Shown in pieces: positions 25,841 through 34,873 of a stretch of DNA of 64,000 nucleotides. A program made the position numbers and the translations under genes. This DNA is from DAOPJM01 sp035399665 (GTDB taxonomy: Bacteria > Bacillota > Clostridia > Christensenellales > CAG-138), in the NCBI GenBank assembly GCA_035399665.1, contig DAOPJM010000007.1, forward strand, positions 1 through 64,000, written 5' to 3'. Every line of letters starts with the position of its first letter. The first letter of the stretch is position 1. A model generated the notes under the pieces. The model ran no database searches and was not told where the DNA came from. It saw only the letters and a list, made by a program, of their open reading frames with translations.

Positions 25841-26248
25841 TTGTTACAGATTATTTTCGGTGCCAAGGGTACGGGCAAGACCAAGCGAATTCTTGAGCTT
25901 GCAAATCGTATCGCCGCTGAGTGCAAGGGAAGCACAGTTTTCATTGACGACGACAACAACTATATGTATGACCTTGATTACAGCATACGCTTTATCAATG
26001 CCAGCGAGTATGGTATCAACGGGGTCGAACGTTTTTATGGTTTCCTCTGCGGCTTAGCGGCTTCCGATTATGACCTTGAGTATGTCTTTGTGGACGGCTT
26101 TGCAAGCCTTGTTTCCGAGGACATGGCGGCAGTTGAGGAGACGGTTTCCCGCCTGCAGCACTATACCGAGCTTCACAAGATCCATCTCGTTATCGCTGTC
26201 AGCAGCTCAACGGAGCTGCCCGAGACGCTGAAGGGTTATGTAATCTGA
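25841..26248 (+). CDS. Small P-loop NTPase-like protein
   Basis: The 135-residue product begins with a Walker A loop (GAKGTGKT, residues 7-14) right after strand 1, and has a Walker-B-like strand YVFVDGFASL. No further domain is visible. Similar short P-loop proteins occur in Clostridia without a known role. TTG 25841 is the start, with GAGGTG four bases upstream. It is followed after 76 bases by the S41 protease gene. Confidence 0.7.
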   Translation: MLQIIFGAKGTGKTKRILELANRIAAECKGSTVFIDDDNNYMYDLDYSIRFINASEYGINGVERFYGFLCGLAASDYDLEYVFVDGFASLVSEDMAAVEETVSRLQHYTELHKIHLVIAVSSSTELPETLKGYVI

Positions 26249-26271
26249 CTCTGTGCAAAATCATAACGCGG

Positions 26272-26299
26272 GGCGGCCGCTCTATTTTGGCAGGCCGCC
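26272..26299 (+). terminator. Hairpin between the P-loop gene and the S41 protease gene
   Basis: GGCGGCC / GGCCGCC stem with a 14-base loop followed by TGTTGTTG. The U run is weak, so this may be a partial terminator within an operon. Confidence 0.45.
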
Positions 26300-26324
26300 T
26301 GTTGTTGCGTTGTTAGGAGCTAAT

Positions 26325-27581
26325 ATGGAATACTACGACGACAAATCGTCTTTGCAGGAAGAAACCCCTGACGCGGTGGAAAACCGGTTTGTGGGCTGCG
26401 CACCGCGCCGCAAGCGTCACATCATGCGCGTTATCCTCCCGATACTCTGCCTGTTAGTGGGGCTTTGCCTTGGGTTCGTGCTGTGCGTCTCGTTTTTCGG
26501 CGATAAGCTTACAGCCTTTACTTCGCAAAGCGAGGTCATGAACATCGTTCAGGAGCACTACTATTACTATGATGAGGAGCAGCCCGACCTTGTGGAAGGT
26601 ATGCTCAAAGGGACGGTGGACTGCCTTGATGACAGCTACGCCGTGTACTACACCGCGGAGGAGTTCGCGGAGCTGACCTCGTCGCAGTCGGGCAACTACA
26701 TCGGCATGGGCGTTATGGTAAGTCAGAATGAGGACGGCTCCTTCACCATTTCCGAGGTGTTTGACAATACTCCCGCGTCCGAAGTCGGAATTATGGCGGG
26801 TGATAAGGTGCTGCTTATCAATGGTCTAAGCGGCGACGGCTTGGATTTAGATACCTTCTTGGATTATGTTTCCCACGAGGAGGGTAACATAAACACGCTT
26901 TTGTTGGAACGTGACGGGCAGGAGCTTGAATTCACCGTTGAAATGCGCGAGGTCTACGCGCCCTACGTTCACTATGAGATGCTTGACAATAACGTAGGCT
27001 ACATCCGTCTGTCGGCCTTCCATGGGCAATGCGTAGATGAGATGAAAGCCGCTCTTACGGCGCTTGACGAGCAGGGCATAACTTCGCTTGTCCTTGACCT
27101 TCGCGGTAATCCCGGCGGATCCTTGAGCGACGTCTGCGATATTGCCGACCTGTTCCTTGACAAAGGGCTTTTGATAACCTCCGTTAAGACCCGCGACGGC
27201 GTTTCCAGCACCTACACCACAAGTCATGACGCTAAAACAACCGTACCCATGGTTGTGCTGGTCAACGGAGATTCCGCCTCCGCGAGCGAGCTGCTCTCCG
27301 GCGCGCTGCAAAGTCACGACAGAGCGACCATAATCGGAACCACCACTTATGGCAAGGGCATAGTGCAGTCCTTCTACTATGTGCTTTCAACGGGCGGCTA
27401 TGTCAAGCTCACCACCGAGGCATACTACACGCCCGATGACGTCTGTATACACGGCGTTGGGATTATTCCCGACGTCACTGTTGAACTGCCTGAGGAATAT
27501 CAAGGCTATTCCGTTACCTCCATTCCCCGTGAATGCGATACGCAGCTTCAAGCCGCCATTAACGAATTAGGAGGAAATTGA
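26325..27581 (+). CDS. S41 carboxyl-terminal processing protease (CtpA/CtpB-like)
   Basis: The 418-residue protein has a cytosolic tail, one membrane helix (about 34-57), a PDZ domain (about 125-205) and an S41 protease domain with LDLRGNPGGSL and the Ser/Lys dyad Ser319 (GDSASASEL) and Lys344 (TYGKGIVQS), 25 residues apart as in CtpB. It would cut proteins outside the membrane. ATG 26325 is preferred because TAGGAGC lies before it; the upstream 24 in-frame codons run through the hairpin. Its stop overlaps the ahcY start (TGATG), and it contains the ahcY ribosome site. Confidence 0.9.
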   Translation: MEYYDDKSSLQEETPDAVENRFVGCAPRRKRHIMRVILPILCLLVGLCLGFVLCVSFFGDKLTAFTSQSEVMNIVQEHYYYYDEEQPDLVEGMLKGTVDCLDDSYAVYYTAEEFAELTSSQSGNYIGMGVMVSQNEDGSFTISEVFDNTPASEVGIMAGDKVLLINGLSGDGLDLDTFLDYVSHEEGNINTLLLERDGQELEFTVEMREVYAPYVHYEMLDNNVGYIRLSAFHGQCVDEMKAALTALDEQGITSLVLDLRGNPGGSLSDVCDIADLFLDKGLLITSVKTRDGVSSTYTTSHDAKTTVPMVVLVNGDSASASELLSGALQSHDRATIIGTTTYGKGIVQSFYYVLSTGGYVKLTTEAYYTPDDVCIHGVGIIPDVTVELPEEYQGYSVTSIPRECDTQLQAAINELGGN

Positions 27582-28828
27582 TGGATTATTTAGTGCGCGA
27601 TATCTCTCTTTACCCTTCGGGCGATGACAAAATCGAGTGGGTCAGGCGCAACATGCCGCTTCTTCGTACAATCGAATCCGAGTTTGTTAAGGAGCGCCCC
27701 TTTGAGGGAGTAAACATAGCCCTTTCGGTACACCTTGAGGCCAAGACAGCTTACCTGTGCAAGGTACTCAAGGCAGGCGGCGCAAATATGTACGTCACGG
27801 GCAGCAATCCCTTATCCACTCAGGACGACGTCGCGGCGGCACTTGCCCATGACGGTATGCATGTGTATGCGCTTCACGCCTGTAACGACATTGAGTACCG
27901 CAACTGTCTGCGTATGGTTTTGTCGGGAAATCCCACGATAATCATTGATGACGGTGCGGATTTGTGTGAGCTTATACTGTCGGAGTTTCCTGTGCTTATC
28001 CCTCAGCTTATGGGCGGATGTGAGGAAACCACCACGGGCTTGGTACGCCTTAGGGCGATGGAGCGCGACGGCAGACTTACCTTCCCCATGATTGCGGTCA
28101 ATGACGCCATGTGCAAGCACTTGTTTGACAACCGTTATGGCACGGGTCAATCCGTGTTTGACGGTATAGACCGTACAACCAACCTTATTGTCGCGGGCAA
28201 AACCGTCGTGATTGCGGGTTACGGCTGGTGCGGCAAGGGCGTCGCGATGCGCGCAAAAGGACTTGGTGCGAAGGTTATTGTGACCGAGGTTGATCCCATC
28301 AAGGCGATAGAGGCCGTCATGGACGGGTTTGCCGTTATGCCCATGCTTGACGCCGCGGAGCTTGGCGAGCTGTTCATCACCGTTACGGGCGATTGTGACG
28401 TTATCGGCGCTGAAGCGTTTATGCGCATGAAGGACGGGGCGATACTGTGCAATGCCGGGCATTTCAATGTTGAAGTCAATGTTGAGGCTCTTGAAGCCTT
28501 TGCAGTTAAGAAGCGTCAGATGAAACCTAATATCATGGGGTACCTTCTTCCGAACGGGAAATGGGCCTATTTGCTCGCTGAGGGCAGACTTGTGAACCTT
28601 GCTTCAGGTGACGGACACCCTGCGGAAATCATGGACATGAGCTTTGCGATTCAGGCTTTATGCGCCCGCTATGTGCGGCAAAGCTGCGGTACACTCAAAG
28701 CGGGGCTGCATCCTGTCCCCGTTGAGATAGACAATCGTGTGGCCGAGCAAAAGCTTTTGGCGCTTGGTGTTTATATTGACGAGCTTACCAAAAAACAACG
28801 AGAATATATGACAAGCTGGCAACTTTAG
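27581..28828 (+). CDS. ahcY: Adenosylhomocysteinase (or S-inosylhomocysteine hydrolase)
   Basis: The 415-residue NAD-dependent enzyme hydrolyses S-adenosylhomocysteine to adenosine and homocysteine, recycling the methylation product. Visible are SVHLEAKTA near the N-terminus, GGCEETTTG, NDAMCKHLFDNRYGTGQS, the Rossmann NAD loop AGYGWCGKGVAMRAKGLGA and CNAGHFNVE. It is of the short type without the insertion of plant/animal enzymes. Archaeal relatives prefer S-inosylhomocysteine, which would also fit a purine-deaminating organism. AGGAGG within the protease gene precedes the ATG. Confidence 0.88.
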   Translation: MDYLVRDISLYPSGDDKIEWVRRNMPLLRTIESEFVKERPFEGVNIALSVHLEAKTAYLCKVLKAGGANMYVTGSNPLSTQDDVAAALAHDGMHVYALHACNDIEYRNCLRMVLSGNPTIIIDDGADLCELILSEFPVLIPQLMGGCEETTTGLVRLRAMERDGRLTFPMIAVNDAMCKHLFDNRYGTGQSVFDGIDRTTNLIVAGKTVVIAGYGWCGKGVAMRAKGLGAKVIVTEVDPIKAIEAVMDGFAVMPMLDAAELGELFITVTGDCDVIGAEAFMRMKDGAILCNAGHFNVEVNVEALEAFAVKKRQMKPNIMGYLLPNGKWAYLLAEGRLVNLASGDGHPAEIMDMSFAIQALCARYVRQSCGTLKAGLHPVPVEIDNRVAEQKLLALGVYIDELTKKQREYMTSWQL

Positions 28829-28831
28829 CAC

Positions 28832-28860
28832 TTTACAACGGCAAAATCTTGTGGTAAAAT
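28832..28860 (+). promoter_or_regulatory. Promoter of the EF-G-like gene
   Basis: TTTACA, a 17-base spacer and TAAAAT. The leader is about 69 bases, ending in GGGGG before the ATG; no conserved riboswitch was recognised in it. Confidence 0.8.
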
Positions 28861-28935
28861 GACTTTTGGCTAAGCTGTTTATTCTGCGTAAAGTAGAACT
28901 AAGATAGTACGAAATACCTTACAGGGGGATATGAA

Positions 28936-31008
28936 ATGAAAGACTACACGGCACAGAACATTCGCAACATCGGCATTTTTGGTCATGGCGGCGAAGGTAA
29001 GACCACCCTTACCGAGGCTATGCTCTTTAACGCGGGCTTGCTCGACCGTATGGGCAGAGTTGATAATGGAACGACGACGACGGACTTCGATCCTGAGGAA
29101 ATCAAGCGCAACATTTCCATCAACATGGCTCTTGCCCCTCTTGAGTGGAAGGATACGAAGATCAACATCATCGACGCTCCCGGCTTCTTCGATTTCTATG
29201 GCGAAGTCGCCGCAGCGATGGCTCTGTGTGACAGCGCTCTGATCGTCGTTGGCGCGGTCTCCGGACCTGACGTAGGCGCCGAAAAAGCCATGGCGATGTG
29301 CGCCGCGGCTAAGAAGGCCCGCTTGCTCGTCATCAATCAGATGGACAGAGAGAACGCGAACTTTGACAAGGTCATGGAAGCCATTACCGAGAAGTTCGGA
29401 CCCAACGCGGTTCCCATACAGCTCCCCATCGTTGAAGGCGGAGCATTCACCGGATATGTCGATATCCTCAGCATGAGCGCCAAGCTGTTCAAGGGCAAGG
29501 ACACCATTAATGCGGATATCCCCGCGAAGCTCAAGGCCGAGGCTCAGTCCCTCTATGAAAGATTGACCGAAGCTGCCGCTGAGACCGACGAGGACCTCAT
29601 GGAGAAGTACTTTGAGGAGGGCGAGCTGTCCCACGAGGACATTCTTTCCGGTCTCTCAAACGGCGTGCTGAACGGTGAAGTCACTCCCGTTTGCTGCTGC
29701 TCCGCTGTCAACAACATCGGCGTAATCACCCTGCTTGACGATGCGGTGCGCTATCTGCCCTCCGCCGCCGAAACGAAGCTGCCTGAAGCTTTCGACGCCA
29801 GAACCAACGAGCCTATCGAGCTTACCAGGGACGGGCGCTTTGTCGCAAGCGTATATAAGACCATCAACGACCAGTTCGGCAAGTACTCAATCGTCAAGAT
29901 TCATCGCGGCGTACTGGATGCTTCCGTAACTCCCTATAACTCCAACTCTGAAAAGACCGAGCGCGCTTCCGCTCCGTTCATCATGCGCGGCAAAAAGTCC
30001 ATCGCTGTTGAGCGTCTTTTCGCGGGCGATATCGGCGCTCTTGCCAAGCTGCAGAACACCGCCACCAACGACACGCTCTGCGATCAGGCCGAGCCTGTCA
30101 AGGTTGCGCCCATCGACTTCCCGCAGCCCTTTATCAACCTCGCGGTCTCCGCTAAGAAGCAGGGCGAGGACGATAAGGTTATCTCGGGTCTGTACAGAAT
30201 TCGTGAAGAGGATCCCACCATTCGCATTGAGAAGAACATCGAGACCGGCGACGTGCTGATCTGCGGTCTTGGCGAGATGCATATCGATGTGGTTTGCTCC
30301 AAGCTCAAGAACAAGTTCAATGTGGAAGCTCAGCTTACCGACCCGCATATTCCGTATCGTGAAACCATTCGTGCCTCCGCGGAAGCAGAAGGTAAGCACA
30401 AGAAGCAGAGCGGCGGCAGCGGTCAGTTTGGCGTTGTCCAGATGCGCTTTGAGCCGACCACCGATGGTACGGACTTTGAGTTTGTCAACGCCATTGTCGG
30501 CGGTGTAGTTCCCAAGGAATACATCCCCGCGGTTGAGAAGGGCTTGAAGGAAGCCATGCTGCATGGTGTTCTTGCCGGCTATCCCATGATTGGCGTCAAG
30601 GCTACCCTGTACGACGGCAAATATCACCCCGTTGATTCAAAGGAAGTCGCTTTCAAGAGCGCGGCTCGTCTGTCCTACAAGGCAGCTTGCGCTAAGGCCT
30701 CCCCCGCCCTCATCGAGCCGATCTACAGCTACAACATCTTCGTTCCCAACGACTATGTTGGCGCTGTCATAGGCGACTTGAACCGCAGACGCGGCAGGAT
30801 GCTTGGTATGAACCCCGTTGACGGCGGCACCGAGGTCATCGCGGAAGCTCCGCTTTCCGAGATGTTCAAGTACGCAACCGACCTGCGCTCCATGACGCAG
30901 GCTCGCGGTTCGTTCACCAGCGAATTTGTCCGCTATGAGGATGTTCCTGCCAACATCGCTCAGAAGATTATCGAGTCCGCAAAGCATGTGGACGAGGACG
31001 AGGACTAA
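28936..31008 (+). CDS. EF-G-like translational GTPase (class II paralogue)
   Basis: The 690-residue protein has the full EF-G domain layout (GTPase, domains II-V; RRGRMLGM in domain V). The G1 loop reads GHGGEGKT (16-23) rather than AHIDAGKT, and the G3 motif is DAPGFFDF, with Phe84 where canonical EF-G has the catalytic His. G4 is NQMDRENANF. These changes are typical of EF-G-2-like paralogues, whose role (translocation under special conditions or ribosome recycling) is not settled. A canonical copy presumably exists elsewhere. A terminator follows. Confidence 0.85.
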   Translation: MKDYTAQNIRNIGIFGHGGEGKTTLTEAMLFNAGLLDRMGRVDNGTTTTDFDPEEIKRNISINMALAPLEWKDTKINIIDAPGFFDFYGEVAAAMALCDSALIVVGAVSGPDVGAEKAMAMCAAAKKARLLVINQMDRENANFDKVMEAITEKFGPNAVPIQLPIVEGGAFTGYVDILSMSAKLFKGKDTINADIPAKLKAEAQSLYERLTEAAAETDEDLMEKYFEEGELSHEDILSGLSNGVLNGEVTPVCCCSAVNNIGVITLLDDAVRYLPSAAETKLPEAFDARTNEPIELTRDGRFVASVYKTINDQFGKYSIVKIHRGVLDASVTPYNSNSEKTERASAPFIMRGKKSIAVERLFAGDIGALAKLQNTATNDTLCDQAEPVKVAPIDFPQPFINLAVSAKKQGEDDKVISGLYRIREEDPTIRIEKNIETGDVLICGLGEMHIDVVCSKLKNKFNVEAQLTDPHIPYRETIRASAEAEGKHKKQSGGSGQFGVVQMRFEPTTDGTDFEFVNAIVGGVVPKEYIPAVEKGLKEAMLHGVLAGYPMIGVKATLYDGKYHPVDSKEVAFKSAARLSYKAACAKASPALIEPIYSYNIFVPNDYVGAVIGDLNRRRGRMLGMNPVDGGTEVIAEAPLSEMFKYATDLRSMTQARGSFTSEFVRYEDVPANIAQKIIESAKHVDEDED

Positions 31009-31030
31009 TAGTCGCTTTAATCTAAAGCCA

Positions 31031-31066
31031 AAAGCCGTTGCAGTCAAATGCAGCGGCTTTCTTGTA
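31031..31066 (+). terminator. Terminator after the EF-G-like gene
   Basis: 12-bp stem AAAGCCGTTGCA / TGCAGCGGCTTT (one G-U) followed by CTTGTATT. The remaining 150 bases up to the convergent cpsB-like gene show only a weak interrupted repeat (CCGC/GCGG). Confidence 0.8.
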
Positions 31067-31214
31067 TTCCTGTTTTTCTCAGGTCGTTATGCGCCTGTTC
31101 ATCGATTGCGTATAAAGTAAAGAAGACCGCTCCTGTGCCTATTTAATGCAGGTGCGGCTGTGCGTTTCACGTTGTTCCTCGAAATGCTATGGTTTTTTCG
31201 GTGAAGCACCAATC

Positions 31215-31850
31215 CTATTTCAAGTGATGCTTCTCCATTTGGGCGCCGTATGTGAAGTAGTCGTTCACGCTGTGCGCGTCTGAAGCCAAGTAGTCATAGC
31301 GGTCTTGTCGCAGCATTCTTGACGCGAGGCGGCGGCGAGGGTCGAATATGCTCAGGGCAAGGGCGTCAACGGACATCTGAAAATAGCATCCAAGCTCATC
31401 ATACTGATCCCACATACTCTTGTCGCGTTGGAGCTGAAAAACCCGTTCGGGGTGGGCAAGGATTACGTCCATGCCTCCGCGCTGAAGGGCGTAAATTATT
31501 TCCTCTACATCCCTAAACTCCGATTTACTGCCGAGTTCCAAAAGAAACCTGCGGGTATCTCCCAAACAGAACTCCGCACGATACTCGTCAACCCGTTCGC
31601 GCTCGAACTCAAACACGGAAAACTCACATCCGAACTCAAGGGATATTCCCATGTCCTCGGCTATGGGCATTAAATCCAAGTACGCGGTCTTGGCGGCAGT
31701 CCTGTCCTTCCATTTGCGGCGATAGTGCGGTGTCGCGATGATTCTGTGTACACCACAGTCCGAAGCGGCTTTAAGCATGGCGATGGATTCCTCCCGCGTT
31801 TTGGCTCCATCGTCAACACCATATAGAACATGACTGTGAATGTCCGTCAT
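31215..31850 (-). CDS. cpsB: CpsB/YwqE-type protein-tyrosine phosphatase
   Basis: The 211-residue PHP-domain metallophosphatase begins with the metal-binding TDIHSHVLYGVDDG; further metal ligands lie in ATPHYRR, FGCEFSV, LAHPER and SDAHS. CpsB proteins dephosphorylate the BY-kinase CpsD and so control capsule or exopolysaccharide synthesis. It is the last gene of a four-gene minus-strand operon, directly after its presumed substrate. Confidence 0.88.
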   Translation of the reverse strand: MTDIHSHVLYGVDDGAKTREESIAMLKAASDCGVHRIIATPHYRRKWKDRTAAKTAYLDLMPIAEDMGISLEFGCEFSVFEFERERVDEYRAEFCLGDTRRFLLELGSKSEFRDVEEIIYALQRGGMDVILAHPERVFQLQRDKSMWDQYDELGCYFQMSVDALALSIFDPRRRLASRMLRQDRYDYLASDAHSVNDYFTYGAQMEKHHLK

Positions 31851-31890
31851 TTTCTTGTCTATTCCGCCTTATCGTCCTGAGCTTCGGCAG

Positions 31891-32622
31891 TCAGGCTTTG
31901 GGTTTATTGCTTTTCTTGCCCTTCTTATTCTTCTTGCCCTTGTCGTTATAGCGGTTGTAATAGTAATAATAATAGTAGTAATGACCTTCCTCGGCTTCGT
32001 TGACGCGGTTGAGAACGACGCCGATTATGTTGGCGTTAGCCTTCTTGAGCTGTTCTACGACCTGCTGCATCAGTCCAAGCTGGACGCGCCCGGGCTGCAG
32101 GACAAGGACGGTGCCGTCAGCCTGTGAAGCAAGCAGTGCCGCCTCAATGAACGAGCTGAGCGGCGGCGTATCAAAGAGTATTATGTCAAAATACTTGCGC
32201 GCCTCTGCGATCATCAAGGCGAAGCGCTTGGAGTTGACAAACTCGACTGGGTTGGTAATCTTGCCGCCGCAGTCAAGCAGGAACAAACCCTGCTGGCGGG
32301 TCTCCTCGGCCGCTTCAAGTATAGTGGCCTCGCCATAAATAACCTGAAGTGATCCGTACTTCGGACGTTGTCTGAAGTTGTTCGCAAGCATTGGGCGTCG
32401 GCAGTCCGTCTCTACTACAAGCACACGCTTCCCTGTCTCCGCGAACGCCACACCCAAAAAGCAGCAGACGGAGGTCTTGCCCTCGCTTGCCGTCGGGCTT
32501 GTTATGACCAAGGTTTGCAGCGGCTTATCAAGCTGAGAGAACAATATGTTGGTTCGCAGCGTCTTAACAGCCTCACGGACGCTGGAGCGTGTCTGATAAT
32601 ACTTATCGATGATGTTTGCCAT
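31891..32622 (-). CDS. cpsD: CpsD-type bacterial tyrosine kinase
   Basis: The 243-residue cytosolic BY-kinase has Walker A TSPTASEGKT (Lys49), Walker A' VLVVETDCRRP and Walker B IILFDTPPL. The C-terminus carries eight consecutive tyrosines (215-222) plus Tyr225, followed by a Lys-rich tail, as expected for an autophosphorylation cluster. It works with the separate membrane activator encoded 14 bases upstream, the Gram-positive arrangement. No polysaccharide glycosyltransferase gene lies next to it. Confidence 0.92.
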   Translation of the reverse strand: MANIIDKYYQTRSSVREAVKTLRTNILFSQLDKPLQTLVITSPTASEGKTSVCCFLGVAFAETGKRVLVVETDCRRPMLANNFRQRPKYGSLQVIYGEATILEAAEETRQQGLFLLDCGGKITNPVEFVNSKRFALMIAEARKYFDIILFDTPPLSSFIEAALLASQADGTVLVLQPGRVQLGLMQQVVEQLKKANANIIGVVLNRVNEAEEGHYYYYYYYYNRYNDKGKKNKKGKKSNKPKA

Positions 32623-32636
32623 ATCTGTAATACCCC

Positions 32637-33287
32637 CTACTTGTCGAAACGCGGAATCTTCGCGAGTACCGCAAGCCCTAACTGCTTTTCAACATCCTCC
32701 GCCGTTCGAACCGTTGTGTTCAAAAGCTCTACCACCAAGGCGATGGCAACGGCGGCAACAACGCCTATAACGCCCGCCATCAACGTGTTCTTGAGGGATG
32801 CCGGCCCCGACTGGTACGCCTCGCAAGCAGGCTCGATCTCTCTGATGTTGTCGGTTTGCAGGTATTCCTGTGCCGATTCAATAGCGACCGTCGTCATAGC
32901 CTTGACTGCTTTATACGAGAAGGTTGGATCCGATGATGTTATGGAAATCTTGACCACACGTGTGTCGGTCTCCTTGGTTATCGATATCTTGCAGGCCTCA
33001 AGCGTGTCAAGCGTTACGCCCATGCGAGTTGCTGCCGACTGCATAACGGGGCTTGTATAGACTATCTTGATAAAGTCGTTGATAATCTTTTCACTGGTGC
33101 CAAGGTCGGATCCCGTAATGCTGTTCTCATTCGCCTGATGGAAAACCAATATCTCGGCGTACGATGTGTACTGAGGCGTCGCAACCTGATAGAAGTAAAA
33201 ACCCGCTATCAACACGCAAACCACCGGCAGCAGAATGATAAGCAGCAGCCACTTTCTGAAGATTCTTAAGATGTCATTGATTTTCAT
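32637..33287 (-). CDS. Wzz/YveK-type chain-length determinant and kinase activator
   Basis: The 216-residue protein has two membrane helices (about 13-36 and 165-190) around an extracytoplasmic domain, and a short cytosolic tail (TAEDVEKQLGLAVLAKIPRFDK region) that normally activates the BY-kinase. ATG 33287 is chosen over the GTG at 33293 because GGGTGA lies about six bases upstream. Co-transcribed with the kinase and phosphatase. Confidence 0.88.
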   Translation of the reverse strand: MKINDILRIFRKWLLLIILLPVVCVLIAGFYFYQVATPQYTSYAEILVFHQANENSITGSDLGTSEKIINDFIKIVYTSPVMQSAATRMGVTLDTLEACKISITKETDTRVVKISITSSDPTFSYKAVKAMTTVAIESAQEYLQTDNIREIEPACEAYQSGPASLKNTLMAGVIGVVAAVAIALVVELLNTTVRTAEDVEKQLGLAVLAKIPRFDK

Positions 33288-33300
33288 ATACACTCACCCG

Positions 33301-34770
33301 CTAAAACTTTCTTACCCTATTTCTTACAACGATTGTCCAAGCAATCGCAACGACTACAAGGGGTATACCTATCGCAAACAGCAGGATTACCTGCCACTTA
33401 AGACCGCCGCTGTCTTCATCCTCGGCACTCGGCTCGGTTGTTGTATAAACTAAATCATCCGTTTGAGCCGACGCGTACAGCGAACTTGCGTAGAGGGTTT
33501 CACTCATCAAGGGCTGTCCGTCAAAATACACCGTTATATCTATAACGGGATCGCCCACGACGCGGCCGTCCTCGCCCGTGGGGTATGCCTCGCCGTCATA
33601 GGACAGCGAAAACTTTGAAAAGCTATTATTGCCGTAAAGCTCGGTCATGAGGGCGAAGGTCGTTTCGCTGACCAACTTAAGCTTTGTATCGTCATCAAGG
33701 TCAAGGGTCTCCACCCCAAGGGTGCAGATGCTGGAATGCTCGCTCACTGTGCCATTGCAGTACGGGCAATTCGTATTCGACATCATGGTTCGGCACATAG
33801 TCGTATAATACAGAAGGGCATAGCCGTCGGAAGCGTTATCCAGAAGCTTGACGGCATTGGCGGCCTGCCCGCTCTGATTAGTTATGCCTATGAAGAACAC
33901 CTGTCCCGACAACGTTGGATTCTTTGTCGATGAGGTTTTCCAATCGACTAATTTAGCAAAAGCCATCACGTTGACGCCGTTCCTTACGTTCACCGCATAG
34001 CCGCAAATATCAGTGCTGTAAGCCGCGCAAGCCTTGTTGCGCGGATCTGCACTGTTGTCGCCAACCTCAAACCCGCCCTGCGCTAAACATCCTCTAAGGT
34101 AGTCGGTGTTGCCAACCAAAGCACCATCGTCCGCCTGAGTGTAAATGGCATACATAAGCCTTGCAGTGTCCGTTGCGGTACTGGTCTGGCTTGAAGAATA
34201 GTTGCCCACAGCGTTGCCGTAGTTGGTATTGTTCATGCCAAGCCTATTCGCCTCATCGTTCATCAGGGCGGTCATTATCAAAAGCTTATCACTGACGTCT
34301 GCTCCGCTGACCTGCGTTACCACCGCGCAGCCGAGCGCCGCCGCCGCGTCCTGCGCCTCGCACAGCAGCATTGCCGCGATAAGCTCGCATACCCGTACCT
34401 GAGTACCTTCCACAAGCCCTATCTTCTTACTGTACGGGCCTGTCATCTCCGACGAAATCGTCACCCTTTCGCTGAGCGACAGATGCCGCATCGCAAGCTG
34501 TGCAGTCATAAGCATGGCAACGCTTCCGCTGCATGAGAAAACCGTGTCGGCGTCCTTGGAGTATATGACGTCGCCCGAATCGGGGCAGAACAGCAGGACG
34601 GAGCTGAAATACCTTGCTGCGCTGTCGTTGAACGCCTCGCTCCCATATGTGAAAGCTTGAGTGAATTCTTTGGGCAGCACATCATCGCCCGTTTCCTCCG
34701 CCAAGACCACGGGCATAAAGCACAGTATTACGCATAATGCCGCAAGCGCGGCCGCTATCCTCTTTGTCAT
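33301..34770 (-). CDS. D,D-carboxypeptidase-like (S11) protein with altered active site
   Basis: The 489-residue exported protein has a signal peptide (cleavage near VLA-EE, residue 24), an S11/DacA-like domain (about 50-275), a Cys pair region (CPYC), and a C-terminal membrane helix (about 457-480) with a basic tail. All three PBP motifs look changed: SxxK is SVAM (83-86, Lys to Met), SxN is EAQ (138-140) and KTG is KAC (246-248). It is therefore probably inactive as a carboxypeptidase and may bind peptidoglycan or act as a scaffold. First gene of the CpsB/CpsD operon; ATG 34770 has GGAG before it. Confidence 0.78.
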   Translation of the reverse strand: MTKRIAAALAALCVILCFMPVVLAEETGDDVLPKEFTQAFTYGSEAFNDSAARYFSSVLLFCPDSGDVIYSKDADTVFSCSGSVAMLMTAQLAMRHLSLSERVTISSEMTGPYSKKIGLVEGTQVRVCELIAAMLLCEAQDAAAALGCAVVTQVSGADVSDKLLIMTALMNDEANRLGMNNTNYGNAVGNYSSSQTSTATDTARLMYAIYTQADDGALVGNTDYLRGCLAQGGFEVGDNSADPRNKACAAYSTDICGYAVNVRNGVNVMAFAKLVDWKTSSTKNPTLSGQVFFIGITNQSGQAANAVKLLDNASDGYALLYYTTMCRTMMSNTNCPYCNGTVSEHSSICTLGVETLDLDDDTKLKLVSETTFALMTELYGNNSFSKFSLSYDGEAYPTGEDGRVVGDPVIDITVYFDGQPLMSETLYASSLYASAQTDDLVYTTTEPSAEDEDSGGLKWQVILLFAIGIPLVVVAIAWTIVVRNRVRKF

Positions 34771-34811
34771 CACTTCTCCGTTACAAAGCTAAAAATTAAG
34801 CTTGTAATTAT

Positions 34812-34839
34812 ATTATACACAATGAAGCGTCTCTGTCAA
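34812..34839 (-). promoter_or_regulatory. Promoter of the exopolysaccharide control operon
   Basis: On the minus strand TTGACA, a 16-base spacer and TATAAT: both hexamers are perfect matches to the sigma-A consensus. Confidence 0.85.
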
Positions 34840-34873
34840 GCGTTCGCATGATATTCGCCTCCATTATGCGGGA

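Noticed and set aside
28879..29634. 251-codon ORF antisense to the EF-G-like gene
   Set aside because: A shadow of a certain coding gene, without a recognisable motif, and it covers that gene's leader.
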